A DNA stretch of 64,000 nucleotides from Igneacidithiobacillus sp041146875. GTDB lineage: Bacteria; Pseudomonadota; Gammaproteobacteria; Acidithiobacillales; Acidithiobacillaceae. The notes beneath the pieces are model-generated. The model was not told the origin of the DNA and ran no database searches. It saw nothing but the letters and a program-made list of their open reading frames with translations. Location: assembly GCF_041146875.1 (NCBI RefSeq), contig NZ_JBFRXP010000011.1, positions 1 to 64,000 of the forward strand. The letters are read 5' to 3'. A program made the position numbers and the translations under genes. Numbering within the stretch: position 1 is the stretch's first letter; each line of letters starts with the position of its first letter. Shown piece by piece: positions 41,707-50,585 of this stretch.

Positions 41707-43116
41707 ATGAGCGAAGCACAAGTTGCAGAGCAGGCCGTCGGCCACATCGTCCAGGTTATTGGGCCGGTCATTGACGTTGCCTTTCCCCGTGGGCAGGTGC
41801 CCGAGATCATGGAAGCGATCGTCGTTGAAGATCGCCATCTCACCATTGAGGTGCAGACCCAGCTGGGTGACGGTGTGGCGCGTGGTATTGCCATGGGTTC
41901 CAGCGAGGGGCTGAAGCGCGGCCTAGCAGTGCGCCGCACGGGCGCCCCGATTACGGTGCCGGTTGGCCACGAGACGCTCGGACGCATCATGGACGTCCTT
42001 GGTGATCCCGTGGACGGCAAGGGTCCTGTTCAGACCCAGGAGCGCAAGGCAATTCATCGCCCGGCGCCCTCCTTCGATGAGTTGGCGGCGAGCACGGAAG
42101 TGCTGGAAACCGGCGTCAAGGTCATTGATCTGGTCTGTCCCTTCGCCAAGGGCGGCAAGGTCGGTCTCTTCGGTGGTGCTGGTGTAGGCAAGACGGTATT
42201 GATGATGGAGTTGATCCGCAACATTGCCATCGAGCACACCGGCTACTCGGTATTCGCCGGCGTTGGCGAGCGTACCCGTGAGGGCAACGACTTCTACCAC
42301 GAAATGACCGAGTCGAGCGTGATCGACAAGGTCGCGCTGGTCTACGGACAGATGAACGAGCCACCCGGCAACCGTCTGCGCGTCGGTCTCACCGGCTTGA
42401 CCATGGCTGAGCACTTCCGCGACGAAGGCCGTGACATCCTGATGTTCATTGATAACATCTTCCGTTATACCTTGGCAGGCACCGAAGTCTCGGCGCTGCT
42501 CGGGCGTATGCCTTCGGCGGTGGGTTATCAGCCGACCCTGGCGGAAGAGATGGGCAAGCTGCAGGAACGTATTACCTCCACCAAGGTGGGTTCCATCACC
42601 TCAGTGCAAGCGGTATATGTTCCCGCCGACGACCTTACCGACCCTTCTCCGGCGACCACCTTCGCGCACTTGGACGCGACCGTGGTGTTGTCGCGCCAGA
42701 TTGCCGAGCTCGGTATCTACCCGGCTTTGGACCCCCTGGACTCCTTCAGCCGTCAGTTGGATCCGCAGATCGTGGGTCAGGAGCATTACGACGTCGCGCG
42801 CTCCTGCCAAAAGACCTTGCAGCGCTACAAGGAATTGCAGGACATCATTGCTATTCTCGGCATGGACGAGCTTTCTGCCGAAGACAAGGTCTTGGTGGGG
42901 CGGGCGCGCAAGATTCAGCGCTTCCTCTCGCAGCCCTTCTTCGTGGCCGAAGTCTTCACCGGTAGCCCAGGCACGTATGTGTCTCTCAAAGAGACCATCC
43001 GCGGCTTCAAGGCAATCGTCGGAGGCGAATATGATCACCTGCCAGAGCAGGCCTTCTACATGGTTGGCACCATCGACGAAGCGCTAGCCAAGGCGCAAAA
43101 GCTGCAGCAAGGCTGA
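41707..43116 (+). CDS. atpD: ATP synthase F1 subunit beta
   Basis: 469 residues from ATG 41707. Walker A GGAGVGKTVLMMELI (about 155-169), the catalytic Glu in GERTREGND, Walker B ILMFIDNIFRYT, and the ATP synthase signature PALDPLDSFSR. It carries the three catalytic sites. It is usually the most conserved protein of the operon and well suited for placing this organism. Confidence 0.97.
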   Translation: MSEAQVAEQAVGHIVQVIGPVIDVAFPRGQVPEIMEAIVVEDRHLTIEVQTQLGDGVARGIAMGSSEGLKRGLAVRRTGAPITVPVGHETLGRIMDVLGDPVDGKGPVQTQERKAIHRPAPSFDELAASTEVLETGVKVIDLVCPFAKGGKVGLFGGAGVGKTVLMMELIRNIAIEHTGYSVFAGVGERTREGNDFYHEMTESSVIDKVALVYGQMNEPPGNRLRVGLTGLTMAEHFRDEGRDILMFIDNIFRYTLAGTEVSALLGRMPSAVGYQPTLAEEMGKLQERITSTKVGSITSVQAVYVPADDLTDPSPATTFAHLDATVVLSRQIAELGIYPALDPLDSFSRQLDPQIVGQEHYDVARSCQKTLQRYKELQDIIAILGMDELSAEDKVLVGRARKIQRFLSQPFFVAEVFTGSPGTYVSLKETIRGFKAIVGGEYDHLPEQAFYMVGTIDEALAKAQKLQQG

Positions 43117-43121
43117 GACGC

Positions 43122-43547
43122 ATGGCTATGACCATTGACGTTCGGGTAGTCAGCGCTGAGGGCAGTATCTACGAAGGCACCGCAGATATGGTGGTTGCGC
43201 CGGGACAGATGGGTGAGCTGGGTATACTGCCCCGGCACGCCCCTTTGCTGACTGGGCTGCGTCCGGGTGAGCTGCGCATCAAGCAAGGTGCTGAAACGGA
43301 GTATCTCTTCGTAAATGGTGGGATCCTCGAAATTCAGCCCGACGTAGTCACGGTTCTGGCCGATTCGGCAGAGCGTGCTGCCGATATCGACGAGGCCAAA
43401 GCTAAGGCGGCGAAAGAGGCCGCCGAGGCGCGCATCGCCAACCAGGCTGACGATCTTGATTACGCAGCAGCGCAAGCCGAGCTCATGGAGCAGGTCGCGC
43501 GGTTGCGGACCCTGCAGCGGCTGCGTGAACAGGGTGTTCTGCGCTAG
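43122..43547 (+). CDS. atpC: ATP synthase F1 subunit epsilon
   Basis: 141 residues. The N-terminal beta sandwich (VRVVSAEGSIYEG, LGILPRHAPLLTGLRPGELR) and a helical C-terminal domain (about 88-138) that can inhibit F1. It ends the atp operon and is followed by a strong terminator hairpin 30 bp later. A second ATG two codons in is possible. Confidence 0.95.
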   Translation: MAMTIDVRVVSAEGSIYEGTADMVVAPGQMGELGILPRHAPLLTGLRPGELRIKQGAETEYLFVNGGILEIQPDVVTVLADSAERAADIDEAKAKAAKEAAEARIANQADDLDYAAAQAELMEQVARLRTLQRLREQGVLR

Positions 43548-43577
43548 GGTTCTGTTCCTCGGTACTACTTCTTGTCC

Positions 43578-43615
43578 AAGGCCCCAACGCATTCGCGTAC
43601 TGGGGCCTTTATTTT
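43578..43615 (+). terminator. Rho-independent terminator after atpC
   Basis: AAGGCCCCA (43578-43586) and TGGGGCCTT (43601-43609) form a 9-bp stem with a 14-nt loop, followed by TATTTT. The glmU ribosome binding site GGAG (43616-43619) starts right after it, so read-through or a promoter inside this region must supply glmU. Confidence 0.85.
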
Positions 43616-43625
43616 GGAGCGCAGC

Positions 43626-45002
43626 ATGACTACTGATGTTGTCATCTTGGCCGCAGGCAAGGGCACGCGCATGCGGTCGGCGTTGCCCAAGGTGTTGCAA
43701 CCCTTGGCAGGAAAGCCGCTGCTTGCACATGTGTTGGGGACGGCGCGCGCGCTCCCTGGGGGAGCTCGCATTCATGTCGTTGTCGGCTTCGCTGCGGACG
43801 CGGTGCGCTCGTCCTTCGCGCAAGATGACGATCTGCTCTGGCACCAGCAAGCGCAGCAGCTGGGTACCGGCGATGCCGTGCGCCACGCACTGCCCGCCTT
43901 GCAGGATGCCTCGCGGGTCTTAGTGCTGTGTGGCGACGTGCCGCTACTGCGCGCCGAGACCCTGAGCCGCTTTCTGGAGAACACGCCCGCCGACGCCCTC
44001 GGACTGTGCACCGGGAACTTGGCTGAGCCCGAAGGCTACGGTCGCATCGTGCGCGGCCCTGATGGCGAAGTTTTGGGGATTCGCGAGGAGCGTGATTGCA
44101 GCGCGGACGAGCGGACGCTGCGAGAAGTGAATCTCGGAATCATGCTCCTGCCCGCACACCGCCTCGCCGACTGGCTGGCGCGCTTGCAAGCCAGCAATGC
44201 CCAAGGGGAGTACTACCTGACGGATCTGGTTGCCTTTGCCCGCAGCGACGCTGTGGCGGTGCACGGCTTCCGCCTGCCGCAGCCAGAGGAGGCCCTGGGG
44301 GTGAATGATCCGGTACAACTGGCGATGGCGGAACGGCTCTATCAGCGCTGGCAAGTGGAGAGTCTGCAGCGTGCCGGTTTGCGTTGTGCGGATCCTGCAC
44401 GCCTGGACCTGCGCGGAGAACTGCAGTTTGGTGCCGACTGCTGGATCGATCCCAATGTGATTATCGAAGGCAAGGTGCGCCTGGGGGATCGGGTGCGGAT
44501 CGGTGCCGGGGCCATCTTGCGCGACTGCGAAATTGCCGACGACGCGGAGATTCTACCCTACTCTTTGCTTGAAGATGCGCGCATTGGCTCGGCTGCGCGG
44601 ATTGGTCCTTTTGCGCGTATTCGACCGGGTAGCGAGATTGGCGCGCGTGCCCATGTGGGCAACTTTGTCGAAACGAAAAAAGTCGTCCTCGGTGAAGGGA
44701 GCAAGGCCAATCATCTGAGTTATCTGGGCGATGCTGAGATTGGTAGCGGCGTGAATATTGGAGCCGGAGTGATCACCTGTAATTACGATGGGGTGCACAA
44801 GCATCGTACGCAAATCGGCGACGATGTTTTTGTGGGTTCCGACACGCAGTTGGTTGCGCCGGTGGTCGTGGGGGCCGGAGCCACCATTGGTGCCGGCAGC
44901 ACCATTACCCGTGCGGTGCCGGAGGGCGGTTTGACCCTCAGCCGTAGCCCGCAAAAATCGGTGCCCCACTGGCAGGGTCCGAAAAAATCCTGTACACCTT
45001 GA
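43626..45002 (+). CDS. glmU: Bifunctional GlcNAc-1-phosphate uridylyltransferase / GlcN-1-phosphate acetyltransferase
   Basis: 458 residues from ATG 43626. The N-terminal pyrophosphorylase domain opens with VVILAAGKGTRMRSALPKVL; the C-terminal half is a left-handed beta-helix of hexapeptide repeats with the acetyltransferase His/Asn region (FVETKKVVLGEGSKANHLSY). It makes UDP-GlcNAc for peptidoglycan and lipopolysaccharide. An in-frame start at 43572 would cross the atpC terminator and is rejected. glmS, the preceding step in the pathway, is 27 bp downstream. Confidence 0.96.
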   Translation: MTTDVVILAAGKGTRMRSALPKVLQPLAGKPLLAHVLGTARALPGGARIHVVVGFAADAVRSSFAQDDDLLWHQQAQQLGTGDAVRHALPALQDASRVLVLCGDVPLLRAETLSRFLENTPADALGLCTGNLAEPEGYGRIVRGPDGEVLGIREERDCSADERTLREVNLGIMLLPAHRLADWLARLQASNAQGEYYLTDLVAFARSDAVAVHGFRLPQPEEALGVNDPVQLAMAERLYQRWQVESLQRAGLRCADPARLDLRGELQFGADCWIDPNVIIEGKVRLGDRVRIGAGAILRDCEIADDAEILPYSLLEDARIGSAARIGPFARIRPGSEIGARAHVGNFVETKKVVLGEGSKANHLSYLGDAEIGSGVNIGAGVITCNYDGVHKHRTQIGDDVFVGSDTQLVAPVVVGAGATIGAGSTITRAVPEGGLTLSRSPQKSVPHWQGPKKSCTP

Positions 45003-45029
45003 ACGAACTCGGAAGAGGATAAAAGCGGC

Positions 45030-46865
45030 ATGTGCGGAATTGTTGGTGGGATTGCGGCAGAGGATGTGGTCCCTGTCATTTTGGAGGGCCTGCGGCGCCT
45101 GGAATACCGTGGCTACGATTCTGCAGGCTTGGCCTTTGTCGATGGCGATGGTGATCTGCAGCGGCGGCGCAGCGTTGGCCGGGTGGCGGAGTTGGCGGCC
45201 TTGCAGGCAAGCGAGGGCTTTCATAGTCGCGTGGGTATTGGCCACACTCGCTGGGCGACCCATGGTGGCATTGCCGAGAACAATGCCCACCCGCTGGTGT
45301 CCCACGACGAAATTGCAGTGGTCCATAACGGCATCATCGAAAACTACCAGAGCATCCGCAGTCGTCTGCAGTCCCTAGGCTACCTGTTTAGCTCCGAGAC
45401 CGATACCGAGGTCATAGCCCATCTGGTGCACTGGTATCGCCAACAGCTGCCGACTCCGCTAGCTGCAGTCCAGGCCACCAGTCGCGAGCTCCAGGGGGCG
45501 TACGCCTTCGCGGTGCTCAGTCGTCGCGACCCCGAGGAATTGATTCTGCACCGCAAGGGCTGCCCTCTGCTGCTGGGCATCGCCGAAACCGGACATTATT
45601 TTGCCTCAGATGTAGCCGCGTTGCTGCCGGTCACGCGCCGGGTAATCTACTTGGAAGATGGTGATTTTGCCCGACTACAGCAGACGCAGTTGACTCTGCA
45701 AGATGTAGCGGGTTTACCCCTGCAACGGGAGGAGCACTGGAGCCAGCTCAGTTCCGCGGCCATCGACCTCGGTCCCTACCGGCACTTTATGCAGAAAGAA
45801 ATCCACGAACAGCCCCGCGCCGTTGCGGATACTCTGGAGGCCGCCGTGAATGGGGATTTCTCCATTGATCAGCTGTGGGGGGAGGGCGCATCGGAACGCC
45901 TGCGGCAGATAGACCGCGTCCTCTTCCTCGCCTCGGGGACGAGCCATTACGCGAGTCTTGTGGGTCGCCAGTGGATGGAATCCATCGCCGGTGTTCCCGC
46001 GCAAACGGAGCTGGGCCACGAGTATCGCTATCGCGAGAGTATCGCCGACCCCCGCCAGCTCATCGTTACGTTGTCGCAATCCGGGGAAACACTGGATACC
46101 TACGAGGCCCTGCGCCACGCGCAGGCCTTAGGACATACGCAGACCTTGTCGATTTGTAACGTCGCCGAGAGTGCAATCCCACGGGCCTCAGCGCTGCGCT
46201 TTTTGACCCGGGCGGGACCGGAAATCGGGGTCGCCTCGACCAAGGCGTTTACCACCCAACTCGTGGCGCTGTATCTGCTGGCCTTGAGCATTGGGGTACT
46301 GCGTGGGCGGGTTAACGACAGCGCGCTGCAGGAGCATCGCGAGGCCTTGCGCCAACTGCCGGGTAGCATTCAGCAGGCTCTCAATCTGGAGCCGCAAATC
46401 CAGCTTTGGGCCAATCAATTTGCCGACAAGGAACATGCGCTCTTCCTGGGCCGTGGCCTGCATTATCCCATTGCGTTGGAAGGGGCGCTGAAGCTCAAGG
46501 AAATCTCCTACATCCATGCCGAAGCCTATCCCGCAGGAGAGTTGAAGCATGGCCCCTTGGCGTTAGTAGATCGGCAAATGCCGGTGGTAGTGATTGCCCC
46601 CAATGATCAGTTGTTGGAGAAGGTCGCAGCCAACATGCAGGAGGTCTATGCTCGCGGCGGACAGCTCTACGTCTTTACCGACTTGGATAGTCACTATGAA
46701 GCCAGTGACGGCGTGCATGTGATTCGCTTACCGCGCCACGCCGGCTTGCTCTCACCGGTACTGCATGCCATCCCCGTGCAACTCCTGGCATACCATGCTG
46801 CCCTGGTGAAGGGTACCGACGTGGATCGTCCACGCAACCTTGCCAAGGCGGTGACGGTGGAGTGA
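45030..46865 (+). CDS. glmS: Glutamine--fructose-6-phosphate aminotransferase (isomerising)
   Basis: 611 residues. MCGIVGG gives the nucleophilic N-terminal Cys of the glutaminase domain; HTRWATHGG and NGIIENY are further active-site motifs. Two SIS domains (about 290-430 and 460-600) hold the isomerase, with ASGTSHYAS and SQSGETLDTYEALR, and the conserved end RPRNLAKAVTVE is present (PRNLAKSVTVE in E. coli). It commits fructose 6-phosphate to amino-sugar synthesis. No glmS ribozyme-like leader is expected or seen, as the gap from glmU is only 27 bp. Confidence 0.97.
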   Translation: MCGIVGGIAAEDVVPVILEGLRRLEYRGYDSAGLAFVDGDGDLQRRRSVGRVAELAALQASEGFHSRVGIGHTRWATHGGIAENNAHPLVSHDEIAVVHNGIIENYQSIRSRLQSLGYLFSSETDTEVIAHLVHWYRQQLPTPLAAVQATSRELQGAYAFAVLSRRDPEELILHRKGCPLLLGIAETGHYFASDVAALLPVTRRVIYLEDGDFARLQQTQLTLQDVAGLPLQREEHWSQLSSAAIDLGPYRHFMQKEIHEQPRAVADTLEAAVNGDFSIDQLWGEGASERLRQIDRVLFLASGTSHYASLVGRQWMESIAGVPAQTELGHEYRYRESIADPRQLIVTLSQSGETLDTYEALRHAQALGHTQTLSICNVAESAIPRASALRFLTRAGPEIGVASTKAFTTQLVALYLLALSIGVLRGRVNDSALQEHREALRQLPGSIQQALNLEPQIQLWANQFADKEHALFLGRGLHYPIALEGALKLKEISYIHAEAYPAGELKHGPLALVDRQMPVVVIAPNDQLLEKVAANMQEVYARGGQLYVFTDLDSHYEASDGVHVIRLPRHAGLLSPVLHAIPVQLLAYHAALVKGTDVDRPRNLAKAVTVE

Positions 46866-46876
46866 GCAGACAGTAA

Positions 46877-46897
46877 GTTACATTATTGTTCTGTAAC
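46877..46897. repeat. GTTACA / TGTAAC inverted repeat after glmS
   Basis: GTTACA (46877-46882) and TGTAAC (46892-46897) with a 9-nt spacer, 12 bp after the glmS stop. The half-site resembles the repeat in the tetH promoter. It could be an operator for the downstream DsrE gene or a weak terminator. Confidence 0.3.
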
Positions 46898-46946
46898 CAA
46901 CCTCACCGCGTACAAGGAAAAAACTGGCCAAGGCGAACTGATCGTC

Positions 46947-46972
46947 TACACTAAAAAGGTGGGTAGTGTAGT
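46947..46972. repeat. CTACACT / AGTGTAG inverted repeat before the DsrE gene
   Basis: A perfect 7-bp inverted repeat with a 12-nt spacer, about 85 bp upstream of the DsrE-family start. Possible operator or leader hairpin. Confidence 0.35.
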
Positions 46973-47056
46973 TCCCGATGCTGGGGTGTCTAGCCGATAA
47001 CCACTTCAGTAGTTATCCAAATTTTATCGGCAGATTCACGATGAAAGGAGAGTATC

Positions 47057-47434
47057 ATGTCTGAACAGCAAGCACCTGATCTCGTCATTATTTTGATCGC
47101 TGGCCCAGAAAATCCGAAGCGTTTACCTTCGGCTTTCTTCTTGTCATCCACGGCGGCGGCTAATGAGCAATCGGTGTTGATGTACTTTACCGGCCCGGCG
47201 ACGGAATTATTGGCAAAGGGCAAAGCCGAGACCATTTTCCCTATGCCTGGCGGCAAGAGTTTGGCCGGTTTTATGAAGCTCGCAGAAGATAACGGTGTAC
47301 AATTCGTCGGCTGTCTCCAGTCCCTGGAACTCAACGGTATGAGCAAAGAGGATTTGGCCTGGGATATTCCCTTGGTTACCCCAAGTGCAGCAATGCCGAT
47401 CTTAGGCGCTGCTGGCCGCATCTTGACCTGGTAA
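47057..47434 (+). CDS. DsrE-family small protein
   Basis: 125 residues with AAAGGAGA ahead of the ATG. The fold pattern fits the DsrE/DsrF-like family: an N-terminal strand DLVIILIAGPEN, an alternating alpha/beta body, FFTG-like VLMYFTGPATELL, and a C-terminal block with VGCLQSLELNGMS. One Cys (about residue 84, VQFVGCLQS) lies where related sulfur-carrier proteins have an active Cys. Relatives in sulfur oxidisers act in sulfane-sulfur transfer or are encoded with heterodisulfide-reductase-like genes; here the gene stands alone. A sulfur-carrier role is inferred. Confidence 0.75.
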   Translation: MSEQQAPDLVIILIAGPENPKRLPSAFFLSSTAAANEQSVLMYFTGPATELLAKGKAETIFPMPGGKSLAGFMKLAEDNGVQFVGCLQSLELNGMSKEDLAWDIPLVTPSAAMPILGAAGRILTW

Positions 47435-47454
47435 GCCTTCGACCTGTCCTTATC

Positions 47455-47479
47455 GGGAGCAGCACTCTGTGTTGCTCCC
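47455..47479 (+). terminator. Hairpin after the DsrE gene
   Basis: GGGAGCA (47455-47461) and TGCTCCC (47473-47479), extended inwards by GCAC/GTGT pairing to an 11-bp stem with a 3-nt loop. No T run follows, so it may stabilise the 3' end of the mRNA or act with Rho. Confidence 0.45.
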
Positions 47480-47921
47480 CACATTGGCTTATCCACGCTG
47501 AGTTACCCGTTGCGTGGCACCATCATGAACCGCGACAACTTGGGCTATGAACAAAGCAGGTCTGGATAGACTAATAGCTGCACATAGCTACGGTGCAGGG
47601 TCGTGGGTATGTCCTGCTCGACAGATCCGTTTAAGTTTTCCGGTACCTGTGTCGTAACCCTTAATTATGATCGAAATGCTTAACTGGCTGGGCGATCAGC
47701 CATCTTTTTACAGAGGGATTACTTTTTGGCAGTAGATGACGATGCGCAGATGGGACAAACTTTCCAGCCACCGATCGTTGCAATTCCTTCCAGTCGGTTG
47801 GGTGGAGTCGCTCTTGAATTGTGGAGTCCATGGCCCATGCTTGGTTACAGCCTGCGTTGTTTTCGAATAGCCATCGCTGGAGCCACAGTAGCCTCTGCAC
47901 CAGTGGCGCCGAGTTCTCCTT
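47480..47921. other. Gap of 440 bp without a recognised gene
   Basis: No gene is supported. On the minus strand a 39-codon frame (47719-47838) ends with WKVCPICASSSTAKK, including a CPIC pair like one half of a zinc ribbon; a stop lies just before its ATG, so it may be the tail of a broken gene. TTATCCACG at about 47490 resembles a DnaA box but is alone. The promoter of the GGDEF-EAL gene should lie at the right end. Confidence 0.3.
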
Positions 47922-49742
47922 ATGCGTGACGGTGTTGCGTCCCCTGAACCGAGCCTGCTGATGATTCCTGCCCCTTTCTTGGAGCGCCTGAGGGCATTAA
48001 GCCGGCAGTATGACTTTTCCGCCTTTTTCTTGATGGCCGCAAATTTGGCGGCAGAAAGCCTGCACGCCGATGGCGCCGCCTTCATTGTCCATGAAGGCAA
48101 TTCTCTGCGCTATCTATTCTTTCATGGCCTACCGGATAGTTATAACTCTTTGTCGCAGCATGTTTTTTCTGATGATGAGGGGATTAGTGGCGAAGCTTTT
48201 CACCAGGATACGGCCATCTACGCCCCGGACTATCCCAACAGTATCTGGGCTATGCCCGAGTACGTGGGAACCGGTTTACGGGGTAGCGTGGCTATACCGG
48301 TACATGGTCCGGAAGGTTGCAGTGGTATTTTGGCGGTTTCCTGGTTCCGTTCCGCTCCGTCGCAGCTTCCGGATAGCGAGTTGCATTTGGCCGAGCTCTT
48401 GGCCGACATGTTGGGCGCAGCGTGGTACCGAATGCGGATCGAGTCGGACTTGGAGCGCATCGCTACGAGCGATAGCCTCACTGGCATTCACAACCGTTAT
48501 CAGCTTGAAGAACGCATCGCCGCAGCCTGTGCTCGAGCGCAACACAAGGAAGCGCTATTAGCCGTGATCCTGCTTGATCTGGATGGCTTCAAAGCCATCA
48601 ATGATGCCATGGGGCATCAGGCGGGTGATCGACTGCTACGGGAGATTGTCAGCCGGCTCCAAGATGTTGTTCGCCCCGGGGACACTTTGGTGCGGTACGC
48701 TGGCGACGAGTTCATTCTCCTGGCTGAGGACTTGCGCCGCGTACGCGAAATTGAAGAGCTCATGACCCGCATCATGACGGCCTTAAAAATCCGCATGGGT
48801 CTGCACGAGCAACGGATTAGTGTTTCCGTCAGTGCTGGGGTCAGCGTGTATCCCCTGGACGAAGGGAGCCCCGAAGAATTGCTGCACCACGCCGATCTAG
48901 CCCTCTACCGAGCCAAAAATGAAGGCGGAAATAGTTGGCGAATCTACGATCAAAATGAGGATCAAAGTGCCTTGGAGCGGCAACGGCTGCGCAGCGAGTT
49001 GGATCGCGCTCTGCAAGCGTCTGAATTCCTCCTGTACTGGCAGCCCATCATCTCTTTGCGCACGGGACGCTGTGTGGGCGCTGAGGCGTTGTTGCGCTGG
49101 CAACACCCGAGCAATGGACTGCTTTTGCCCGGCACTTTTTTGGAGGTGGCCGAAGATTCTCCGATTATGCAGCGCATAGGGCAGTGGGTGATGAAGACCG
49201 CTTGCCGTCAAGGAGAAATCTGGCATGCCGCGGGTATGGACCTCGACATCCACATTAATCTGGCTGCCCGCCAAGTGGAAAACCATCGCCTCTGCGACGA
49301 TCTACGAAGTACCCTGAGTGACTGCCCCGCTCTTCCTCCCGCCAAGGTTTGCCTGGAACTAGTGGAACGCATCGCCTTGCGAGATATCCAAAAAACGGCC
49401 CGGATGATTGCCGACTGTCGGGGTATAGGGGTGCATTTTGCTCTGGATGATTTTGGTACCGGGCCAGCGGCACTGCAGTATCTGTTGGAGCTGGATTGCA
49501 ACCAGATCAAAATCGACCATAGCTTCGTCATACCTATGGCCCACAGCCGCCGTCACCGGCGAATGGTGCAGGCCATGCTGCAGATGGCGCAGGCCTTGGA
49601 GGTGACCGTCACCGCAGAGGGTATTGAGGACGAGGAGACACGTTGCTTGTTGCGTGAGCTAGGTGCCGAGCAGGGCCAAGGCTTCGGCATCGGTAAACCG
49701 ATGCCCGTGGAGAGCTTCAACAGCTATTTGCGAGGATCGTAG
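47922..49742 (+). CDS. GAF-GGDEF-EAL cyclic-di-GMP turnover protein
   Basis: 606 residues; ATG 47961 is an alternative start, and neither has a good ribosome binding site. A GAF sensor domain (about 35-175) precedes GGDEF (about 180-345) with the active site as AGDEF in VRYAGDEFILL; an RxxD inhibitory site (RPGD) lies exactly five residues before it. The EAL domain (about 360-600) keeps GAEALLRW, the Asn in HINLAARQ, LELVERIA, LDDFGTG, KIDHSF and TAEGIED, so phosphodiesterase activity is likely. It may make or break cyclic di-GMP according to a ligand of the GAF domain. No membrane segment is seen. Confidence 0.9.
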   Translation: MRDGVASPEPSLLMIPAPFLERLRALSRQYDFSAFFLMAANLAAESLHADGAAFIVHEGNSLRYLFFHGLPDSYNSLSQHVFSDDEGISGEAFHQDTAIYAPDYPNSIWAMPEYVGTGLRGSVAIPVHGPEGCSGILAVSWFRSAPSQLPDSELHLAELLADMLGAAWYRMRIESDLERIATSDSLTGIHNRYQLEERIAAACARAQHKEALLAVILLDLDGFKAINDAMGHQAGDRLLREIVSRLQDVVRPGDTLVRYAGDEFILLAEDLRRVREIEELMTRIMTALKIRMGLHEQRISVSVSAGVSVYPLDEGSPEELLHHADLALYRAKNEGGNSWRIYDQNEDQSALERQRLRSELDRALQASEFLLYWQPIISLRTGRCVGAEALLRWQHPSNGLLLPGTFLEVAEDSPIMQRIGQWVMKTACRQGEIWHAAGMDLDIHINLAARQVENHRLCDDLRSTLSDCPALPPAKVCLELVERIALRDIQKTARMIADCRGIGVHFALDDFGTGPAALQYLLELDCNQIKIDHSFVIPMAHSRRHRRMVQAMLQMAQALEVTVTAEGIEDEETRCLLRELGAEQGQGFGIGKPMPVESFNSYLRGS

Positions 49743-49869
49743 AGAGACTGCCGGGCAGTGTGCTAAGGGTGTGCTTAGGTTGATTGGTTGGGACGGGGCG
49801 CGGTGACTTGCCGAACAGCTACGGCAGAGTGAATGATGTTGCTCCCGTAGCCATCTCATGGAGAGCAGA

Positions 49870-50538
49870 ATGAAAAGTCTGACGTGCAGTTTGGCCGTGT
49901 TGGCCTGTTTCATCACCCCCGTGGCTTGGGCAGCTACCCAAAGCGCAAAACCACAGGTAGAACTGCAACTGACGCAGAAATACACCGTTGCGAATAGTGA
50001 GCTCGTCGCCCGCCTGACCGCGACGGCTGCCCGAGCACAAGCGGATCAGGCAGCTAGTTCGGTCAATGCCGACCTTCGCTGGGCAGAGCAACAGTTGCAA
50101 GCGTACCCACAAATCCACTGGCAATTGGCTGGCTACAGTAGTAATCGCCAGGGCGACAAGGGCTGGCAAATGGAAGGGGACTTGTCGTTGCGCGCGGAAC
50201 CCAAGCTATTGCTGCCGGTTTTGGCGACACTCCAGTCGCGTTTGCAGTTGCGCTCGCTGCAGTCCGAGGCCTCCACTTCCGCCATTGCCGCCGCGCAAAA
50301 GCAGGCGCGTGCGGCGGTAGTACATCGCTTCGTCAAAGACGCTCAGGCCGTCTGCCAAAATTTGGGGCTATCCTGGGGAGGAGTGGAACACGTCAGTATT
50401 CAGGGTGGGGTCCCAGTACGACCCGTTGTTCCCGTCTTCATGGCGGTGGAACGGTCTGTACCCGCGCCGGTAGCGATCGGGCATAGCGAAAGTCATGGTC
50501 AAATTGATTTAGTAGGCGCAGCATTTTGCAATAACTAG
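49870..50538 (+). CDS. Secreted SIMPL-domain (DUF541) protein
   Basis: 222 residues from ATG 49870, chosen because GGAGAG lies just before it. A signal peptide (about 1-21, ending VAWAA) is followed by a region resembling the SIMPL/DUF541 family, with a Trp-rich WQLAGYSSNRQGDKGW segment and a Gln/Ala-rich helical part (about 120-160). Function unknown; the family is periplasmic or surface-located. It lies between two cyclic-di-GMP genes. Its stop codon is inside a strong hairpin. The assignment is moderate, as the sequence is diverged. Confidence 0.6.
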   Translation: MKSLTCSLAVLACFITPVAWAATQSAKPQVELQLTQKYTVANSELVARLTATAARAQADQAASSVNADLRWAEQQLQAYPQIHWQLAGYSSNRQGDKGWQMEGDLSLRAEPKLLLPVLATLQSRLQLRSLQSEASTSAIAAAQKQARAAVVHRFVKDAQAVCQNLGLSWGGVEHVSIQGGVPVRPVVPVFMAVERSVPAPVAIGHSESHGQIDLVGAAFCNN

Positions 50539-50563
50539 CCTAATATATAAGGCTAGTTATTTT
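50530..50563 (+). terminator. Terminator hairpin overlapping the stop of the SIMPL gene
   Basis: AATAACTAGCC (50530-50540) and GGCTAGTTATT (50551-50561) form a perfect 11-bp stem with a 10-nt AT loop, ending in TTTT. The stop TAG (50536-50538) is in the left arm. The symmetric AT-rich sequence could also terminate transcription from the right. Confidence 0.75.
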
Positions 50564-50585
50564 GCGTAGTTGACTGGGGAGGAAA

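Noticed and set aside
45003..45029. A glmS ribozyme upstream of glmS
   Set aside because: The intergenic space is only 27 bp and such ribozymes are known mainly from Firmicutes.
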